This document shows, in pieces, positions 21,906 through 26,331 of a stretch of DNA of 26,331 nucleotides. The notes under the pieces are model-generated. The model saw only the letters and a program-made list of their open reading frames with translations, made no database searches and had not been told where the DNA came from. This DNA comes from JBFWUW01 sp050247075. Lineage in GTDB: Bacteria; Planctomycetota; Planctomycetia; Pirellulales; JBFWUW01. A program made the position numbers and the translations under genes. The stretch's first letter is position 1; every line of letters begins with the position of its first letter. Location of the stretch: assembly GCA_050247075.1 (NCBI GenBank), contig JBFWUW010000087.1:1-26331 (forward strand). Reading direction: 5' to 3'.

Positions 21906-23000
21906 ATGCCGTTACGCCGTAGCGTCTTGTTTCTGTTAGCTATCGCCATCATCGTGCCCGCGCTGGCCCGCGAGCCCGACGCTCCGGAGTACCAAGACCA
22001 TACCAAGGTGCTGTACTACTTGGATGCGCAGGGCCAGCCGCAGCCGATTGCCGACGCCACCCATTTTGAAACCCGCCGCCGGCATATTGTGGCCGGCTTG
22101 GAGCGGTTGATGGGGCCGCTGCCCGACCGCAAGAATTTGCCTCCGCTGGACGTGCAAGTGCAAGAATCCGTCGTGGGCGAGGGCTGGGTGCGGCACAAGC
22201 TAACCTACGTGGCCGAACCCGACAGCCGCGTGCCGGCCTATCTGTTTCTACCGGAGAAACGCCAAGGCAAGACAGCAGCCATGATCTGCCTGACGCAAAC
22301 CACCAACAACGGCAAGGACGAAGTCGCGGGGCTCAAGGGGCTGCCCAACCTGCATATCGGCCTGGAACTGGCCCAACGCGGCTACGTGGTGCTCTGCCCC
22401 GATTATCCCTCTCTGGGCGAATACCAGTACGACTTCAACGCAGACGAACATCCTTCCGGCACGCTCAAGGGGGTCATCAACCACATGCGGGGCGTCGATC
22501 TGCTAGCCGCCCGCGAGGAGGTTGATCCGCTGCGGATTGGCACCATCGGCCACTCCCTCGGCGGGCACAATAGCATCTTTCTGGGAGTCTGCGACCGCCG
22601 CCTCAAGGTCATCGTCAGCAGTTGCGGGTGGACCCCCTTTGGCGATTACTATGGCGGCGACATCCGCGGCTGGTCGGGCGAGCGTTACTTTCCGCGGCTG
22701 GTCGAAAAGTACGAATTGAAGGTCGATCGGGTGCCGTTCGATTTTTACGAACTGGTCTCGGCGTTGGCCCCGCGAGGGTTCTTCTCGAACTCGCCGGTTG
22801 GCGACGGAAACTTCGACGTCGCCGGTGTGAGGAAAGCCATCCCCGTGGCGGCCGAGGTCTACAAACTGTTCGACGCCGCCGACAAGCTGCAAGTCCGCTA
22901 CCCCGACTGCGAACACGATTTTCCGCCCGAAACTCGCCAAGAAGCCTACGAGTTCATCGACCGCCTGCTACAACACAAGCCGCTAAAGGCCGTGCCGTAG
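21906..23000 (+). CDS. Exported alpha/beta hydrolase
   Basis: The protein has 364 residues from ATG 21906. The frame is open to a TTG at 21894, but the ATG gives a cleaner signal peptide (VLFLLAIAIIVPALA). The alpha/beta hydrolase core has the nucleophile elbow GHSLGGHN (S217), a probable acid in VGDGNFD (D300) and a histidine in DCEHDF (H337), so the catalytic triad looks complete. The N-terminal region (ETRRRHIVAGLERLMGPLP, VPAYLFLPE) is typical of planctomycete exported esterase/dienelactone hydrolase-like proteins. The likely reaction is ester hydrolysis in the periplasm. The substrate is unknown. It converges with the GGDEF gene across a 91-bp spacer where I see no clear terminator. Confidence 0.87.
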   Translation: MPLRRSVLFLLAIAIIVPALAREPDAPEYQDHTKVLYYLDAQGQPQPIADATHFETRRRHIVAGLERLMGPLPDRKNLPPLDVQVQESVVGEGWVRHKLTYVAEPDSRVPAYLFLPEKRQGKTAAMICLTQTTNNGKDEVAGLKGLPNLHIGLELAQRGYVVLCPDYPSLGEYQYDFNADEHPSGTLKGVINHMRGVDLLAAREEVDPLRIGTIGHSLGGHNSIFLGVCDRRLKVIVSSCGWTPFGDYYGGDIRGWSGERYFPRLVEKYELKVDRVPFDFYELVSALAPRGFFSNSPVGDGNFDVAGVRKAIPVAAEVYKLFDAADKLQVRYPDCEHDFPPETRQEAYEFIDRLLQHKPLKAVP

Positions 23001-23091
23001 AAGCGAAAAGGCTTTCCAGCACAGGGTTTGTTTCGCGCCCGATGGTCCATTGCCCTCGGCTGCGTGAAGCGGACAATGCACGCGCGTTGAA

Positions 23092-24162
23092 TTACATGCT
23101 GGCTGGCTCGGTCATCGGCAGCGGTGCATCGACCGTTGGCGGCAGGGGTGGGATTGTGTGGGTTGCCGCTTCCAGGGCCTCGCGTTCATCGGCCGTAGGG
23201 TAACGATACGAAACAGTGACGGGTGCATCCGGTTCCACGAGAACGGGCCGCTGTGGAGTGGCTTGCTCTTGCGTGGGCTGAAACTGCACCTGGTTGCGCC
23301 CGCCCCGTTTAGAGGCATACAGGGCCTGGTCAGCCCTTTCCACAATCGTCACCGGCGTGTCACCACTCTTGGCCAGCGCTACGCCCACGCTTAACGTCAC
23401 GGCACCTTCGGTCTGGCGGTTGTCGAGCCCAAAGTTGGTTTTGGTCACCTCGCCACGCAAGCGGGCGGCGATCTTCAAGCCCGTCTCCAAATCAATCTTG
23501 GGAAGCAGCATGGCAAACTCGTCGCCGCCGTAACGGGCCACGATATCGCCATCGCGCACGCAACGGCGCAGCAAAGCGCCAAATTCTCGCAAGACATTGT
23601 CGCCCGCGTTGTGCCCGTGCGTGTCATTCACCCATTTGAAATGGTCCATATCGCACAGCACCAAGACGAACGGATCGCCGCCCCGTTTCAGTCCCCCCAG
23701 CAACAGCAATAGCTTCTCGTCAAAAGCCTTGCGATTGGCCACACCCGACAAGGTATCGGTATTGGCCTCGGCGCGCGTGCGGTCCAGTTCCTCGGCTTGT
23801 TGCTCCATGCGGCAGCGGGCATAGACCAGGTCGTCCTCCAGTTTTTGATTCGATTCCAGAACGGTTGAGATCTGGTCCATCAATACCTGGCGAACCAGCT
23901 CCAGTTCTCCGCTGGTACGCAGGTCGCCGACATGCCCTTGGACGGCGCGCATTTCGCTGCTACGGTCTTCAACCCCGCTGGTGATATCTTGTACGCTTCC
24001 GAGCAGTTCCAACAGTGCCTGCAAGGTGGCGGCACGGTCCTTTTCACTGTTATTCCGCTCTTTGTGCGGCGCGGCATTCTTGCCCATGAAGTAGCCCACC
24101 ACCAGGCTGATCACCACGGCGGCCAGCACCCAAAGCAAGATCGGGCCCAGGGAAGTCATCAT
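23092..24162 (-). CDS. Membrane-anchored GGDEF diguanylate cyclase
   Basis: The 356-residue protein makes c-di-GMP from two GTP. One N-terminal membrane helix (ILLWVLAAVVISLVVGYFMG) is followed by a helical, probably coiled-coil signalling region (about 40-135), then a GGDEF domain (about 136-300). It contains DTLSGVANRKAFDE, DMDHFKWVNDTHGHNAGD and the intact active-site loop RYGGDEF (G212-F216). An inhibitory I-site RxxD is present (R203, D206), so product feedback inhibition is likely. A proline-rich tail of about 50 residues follows. The start ATG overlaps the stop of the HD-GYP gene in ATGA, so the two are translationally coupled. Confidence 0.93.
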   Translation of the reverse strand: MMTSLGPILLWVLAAVVISLVVGYFMGKNAAPHKERNNSEKDRAATLQALLELLGSVQDITSGVEDRSSEMRAVQGHVGDLRTSGELELVRQVLMDQISTVLESNQKLEDDLVYARCRMEQQAEELDRTRAEANTDTLSGVANRKAFDEKLLLLLGGLKRGGDPFVLVLCDMDHFKWVNDTHGHNAGDNVLREFGALLRRCVRDGDIVARYGGDEFAMLLPKIDLETGLKIAARLRGEVTKTNFGLDNRQTEGAVTLSVGVALAKSGDTPVTIVERADQALYASKRGGRNQVQFQPTQEQATPQRPVLVEPDAPVTVSYRYPTADEREALEAATHTIPPLPPTVDAPLPMTEPASM

Positions 24163-25361
24163 GACGGTAGTTCCTGCGTCAACAAGGTGTTTATCGAAGG
24201 TGCATCCAGGGCCGTTGCCAGATTATCCAGTGGAAGTGCCGCGGAAATGCCGGCTGCCGTGGCCGACGCCGTGAGTGCGGCCAGCGTGGCGGAGCTGGGC
24301 AAGGCCTGTTCCGAATACTGCTCGCGAATTTGCCGGAATAGGGGCACTACATCCAGAAAACAGTCGAAAATCCGCGGATCAAAGTGCGTGCCGCGGTCGG
24401 CTCGCATGATCGCCAGGGCCTCGTCCTCGGGAAAGGCCGGCTTATACACGCGGGCATGGACCAAGGCGTCGTAGACATCGGCGATCGCCACGATCCGCGC
24501 GGGTTCGGGAATATCCTCGCCGCTTAGTCCCCGGGGGTAGCCGCTGCCGTTCCACTTTTCGTGGTGGCACCAGGCAATCTCACGGGCCAGCCGCAGTAAC
24601 GGAATATCCGAAACGTCGAGTATGCCCGCGCCGATCACGGTGTGCGTCTTGATAACTTCAAATTCCTCTTTCGTCAATTTGCCCGGCTTGAGCAAGATGG
24701 TGTCGGGCACGCCGATCTTGCCAATATCGTGCATGGTGGCGGCAATACGGATGTCCTCGACATCGTTGCGGTCCCAACCAAGCGCCTCGGCCAGAACGCC
24801 CGAATACAGACCAATGCGGCGGATGTGCGCGCCGGTCTCGTTGTCGCGGTACTCGGAAGCTGACACCAAACGCAGCGCCAGCTCTTCCTCGCGGCGGCGA
24901 ATTTCCGCTGTCCGTTCGCGGGCTTCGCGTTCCAGGCGTTGCTCGTAGGCGTGGCAATCCACCAGCGATTTGTGGCGATGTTGCTTGTGGGCCGTCTCTA
25001 GCAGCAACTCTTGTTCGTCGAAGGGAATCAGCAGCGTTCCCTCGGCCCCGGCCTGCAAAGCGGCCGTGGCTTGCTTGCGCTGTTCAACCGTGGCCATGGC
25101 CACCGTGACCAGTTCGGGAAACTCCCATCGCAAGCGATGGATCAGTTCCTGCCCGCCCAGGCAATCGGCAGCCACCTCAATCAAGGCGATCCCAAATCCG
25201 CCGCAGGCCAGCAAGGACAAGATTTCCTCGGTATTGCCCGCTGTGTAGCAATCGTGCCCGGCCGCGATTAGCCAGTTCCGAGCACGCTCGCGCCATTGCG
25301 AATCGGCCGCGGCGAATAGCACGCGCGTTGAACCGCAATCGTTGGCGGAGGATTGGTACAT
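24159..25361 (-). CDS. HD-GYP c-di-GMP phosphodiesterase with degenerate receiver domain
   Basis: The protein has 400 residues from ATG 25361. The first about 125 residues have a receiver-domain fold (RVLFAAADSQWRERA, FGIALIEVAADCLGGQEL, GAEGTLLIPFDEQEL), but the key residues are changed. The phosphoacceptor Asp is E62, the conserved Lys is I112, and only one acidic residue (D20) remains of the usual pair. A coiled-coil linker (EQRLEREARERTAEIRRREEEL) leads to an intact HD-GYP domain: HDIGK (H211, D212), HHEKWNGSGYP (H266, H267, E268, G274, Y275, P276) and ADVYDAL. It should hydrolyse c-di-GMP. A tail of about 60 residues is Ala-rich. The alternative start 18 codons upstream adds nothing receiver-like. 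Confidence 0.92.
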   Translation of the reverse strand: MYQSSANDCGSTRVLFAAADSQWRERARNWLIAAGHDCYTAGNTEEILSLLACGGFGIALIEVAADCLGGQELIHRLRWEFPELVTVAMATVEQRKQATAALQAGAEGTLLIPFDEQELLLETAHKQHRHKSLVDCHAYEQRLEREARERTAEIRRREEELALRLVSASEYRDNETGAHIRRIGLYSGVLAEALGWDRNDVEDIRIAATMHDIGKIGVPDTILLKPGKLTKEEFEVIKTHTVIGAGILDVSDIPLLRLAREIAWCHHEKWNGSGYPRGLSGEDIPEPARIVAIADVYDALVHARVYKPAFPEDEALAIMRADRGTHFDPRIFDCFLDVVPLFRQIREQYSEQALPSSATLAALTASATAAGISAALPLDNLATALDAPSINTLLTQELPS

Positions 25362-25584
25362 AGCCCAAGAATGCCTGGCAAATCCGCACGGCCTTGCGCC
25401 GACTGAAGCGTACAAACTTCAATCCCAGGCACTGGCCTTAAACGGTGTTCTAAAGCGTAGTACATAACGCACCGTGCGGAGGAATCCGACCCAATTGATC
25501 ACACTTTCTTAGCCGATTATGAGGAATGAAGGGGGGGCTATCGGAAGGGAGGGGGGTGAGGACGGTTCTTTGGTGGGGGACGAG

Positions 25585-25610
25585 TGTTCGGTGTTCGGTG
25601 TTCGGTGTTC
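25585..25610. repeat. TGTTCGG heptamer tandem repeat
   Basis: There are three perfect copies of TGTTCGG and a partial fourth (TGTTC). A pyrimidine-rich CTTCAGCC stretch follows that runs into the 3' end of the pterin synthase gene. The remainder of 25362-25629 shows no gene. It should contain the promoter of the c-di-GMP operon, but no convincing -35/-10 pair was found. Confidence 0.7.
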
Positions 25611-25629
25611 AACCTTCAAGCTTCAGCCT

Positions 25630-26127
25630 TCAGCCTTTCCCCTTCCCGCATCGCCAAATGCCTAGCTGCCCCTCGCATTCGTCGACTTCGATGCGTATCT
25701 CCGTGGGCTGAGCGCCGGTTTGCCGCTCAAGTTCGTGCTGCAGGCGTTGGCCGATGTAACGGGCCAAGAGTTCGGCGGTGGTGTTGGCTACGGGTAGCAA
25801 AATGCAATCACTCCGCGGAAAGACCCACCGCCGCTCTTCAAAACGGACTTCGACGCTGACCTCGTCGGCCTGAACAAGAATCGCCGGATGCAGCGTCGGC
25901 AGCAACATGTGGTGGTCCAGCTCATCCACGATCGCCTTGAGCGTGTCTCTAAGGGCGATGAAATCGACCACGTAATGGTTGGCGTCCAAGGGACCATGCA
26001 CCTCGGCCGCCACCCGGTAGTTGTGGCCGTGCAGACGCTCGCACACATTGCCGTTGAACGTGATGAAATGCCCGGCGCTAAAGACCAGATAGTCCTTGGA
26101 GATGCGGACGTGGTAAGACTCGGCCAT
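25630..26127 (-). CDS. 6-pyruvoyl-tetrahydropterin synthase / QueD family protein
   Basis: The 165-residue protein has the zinc site H20 (SAGHF), H33 and H35 (RLHGHNYRV), catalytic-type C29 (NVCER), the D71/H72 region (ELDHHML) and E150 (VDECEG). This is the fold that converts 7,8-dihydroneopterin triphosphate to 6-pyruvoyl-tetrahydropterin, or to 6-carboxy-tetrahydropterin in queuosine synthesis. It is longer than typical QueD (about 120 residues) because of an insertion at about 80-112. No other queuosine gene is in view, so the exact product is open. The last residues (GKGKG) and the stop are read from a low-complexity repeat, so the C-terminus may not be original. Confidence 0.9.
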   Translation of the reverse strand: MAESYHVRISKDYLVFSAGHFITFNGNVCERLHGHNYRVAAEVHGPLDANHYVVDFIALRDTLKAIVDELDHHMLLPTLHPAILVQADEVSVEVRFEERRWVFPRSDCILLPVANTTAELLARYIGQRLQHELERQTGAQPTEIRIEVDECEGQLGIWRCGKGKG

Positions 26128-26169
26128 GTGGGTTTCCGCCTAGGACAAGGAACTGGCAATCATAGCTTC

Positions 26170-26175
26170 ATTATA
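26170..26175 (-). promoter_or_regulatory. Putative -10 box for the pterin synthase gene
   Basis: On the minus strand this reads TATAAT, 42 bp before the ATG at 26127. A good -35 box was not found at the expected distance. Confidence 0.4.
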
Positions 26176-26331
26176 GAGGACGGCGAAAAGAACGGTGTCG
26201 AATGCCAATCAGCAACAGACATTTTAAGATAGTGCATTGCCAGCGAGTCGAGTGCGCAGCGGCAATTTGACGAGGCGTGGTGAGACCCACGAATCAAACG
26301 AATCAAACGGATGAATCTCCTGAGTGGAGAC
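26176..26331. other. Spacer at window end, no gene seen
   Basis: This holds a 9-bp tandem duplication (CGAATCAAA twice, about 26290-26307) and no supported coding sequence or RNA gene. Confidence 0.4.

Overview
The window looks like a chromosomal segment from a planctomycete, most likely of the Pirellulales type. The signs are high-GC coding DNA, many periplasmic or secreted proteins typical of that phylum (DUF1080 protein, Tat-exported Gfo/Idh/MocA oxidoreductase, ceramidase-like protein, TlpA-like thioredoxin, exported alpha/beta hydrolase), membrane proteins with the phylum's QFSLWHL-type motif, and spacers packed with short palindromic repeats. Taxonomy is inferred from gene content only.

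Layout. 1-1330: a frameshifted remnant of a conserved winged-helix-like protein, a long hairpin repeat (copy A), and tRNA-Leu(GAG) with its own promoter and terminator. 1369-4021: a SAM methyltransferase, then two tandemly duplicated polytopic membrane protein genes on the minus strand. 4296-8718: a tight plus-strand run of shikimate dehydrogenase (aroE), a large exported DUF1080 protein and an enolase-superfamily enzyme. 8835-9968: an exported thioredoxin-fold protein. 10290-11530: tRNA-Pro(CGG), a possible structured small RNA, and a small gene that a 59-bp perfect hairpin appears to have interrupted. 11670-14453: a Gfo/Idh/MocA oxidoreductase followed by a ceramidase-like protein.

14656-17380: a minus-strand gene joining a terminase-small-subunit-like helix-turn-helix to a C-terminal membrane helix, with a tail made of repeat DNA, then a repeat island (hairpin copy B, two 189-bp units, another hairpin). 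17379-19870: a small four-cysteine protein, a double-domain cyclase-family enzyme, and a GxxExxY nuclease-fold protein with hairpin copy C 27 bp downstream. 20108-23000: an ethanolamine-type APC permease translationally overlapping a small two-helix membrane protein, then an exported alpha/beta hydrolase. 23092-25361: a minus-strand pair joined by a 4-nt overlap, an HD-GYP protein with a degenerate receiver followed by a membrane GGDEF cyclase. 25630-26127: a 6-pyruvoyl-tetrahydropterin synthase/QueD homologue.

The genes form several small functional groups rather than one island. The points most worth a second look are the GxxExxY gene beside a dispersed 184-bp-class hairpin repeat, the coupled antagonistic c-di-GMP enzymes with a pseudo-receiver, the HTH-membrane protein, and the hairpin that removes the C-terminus of a small ORF.
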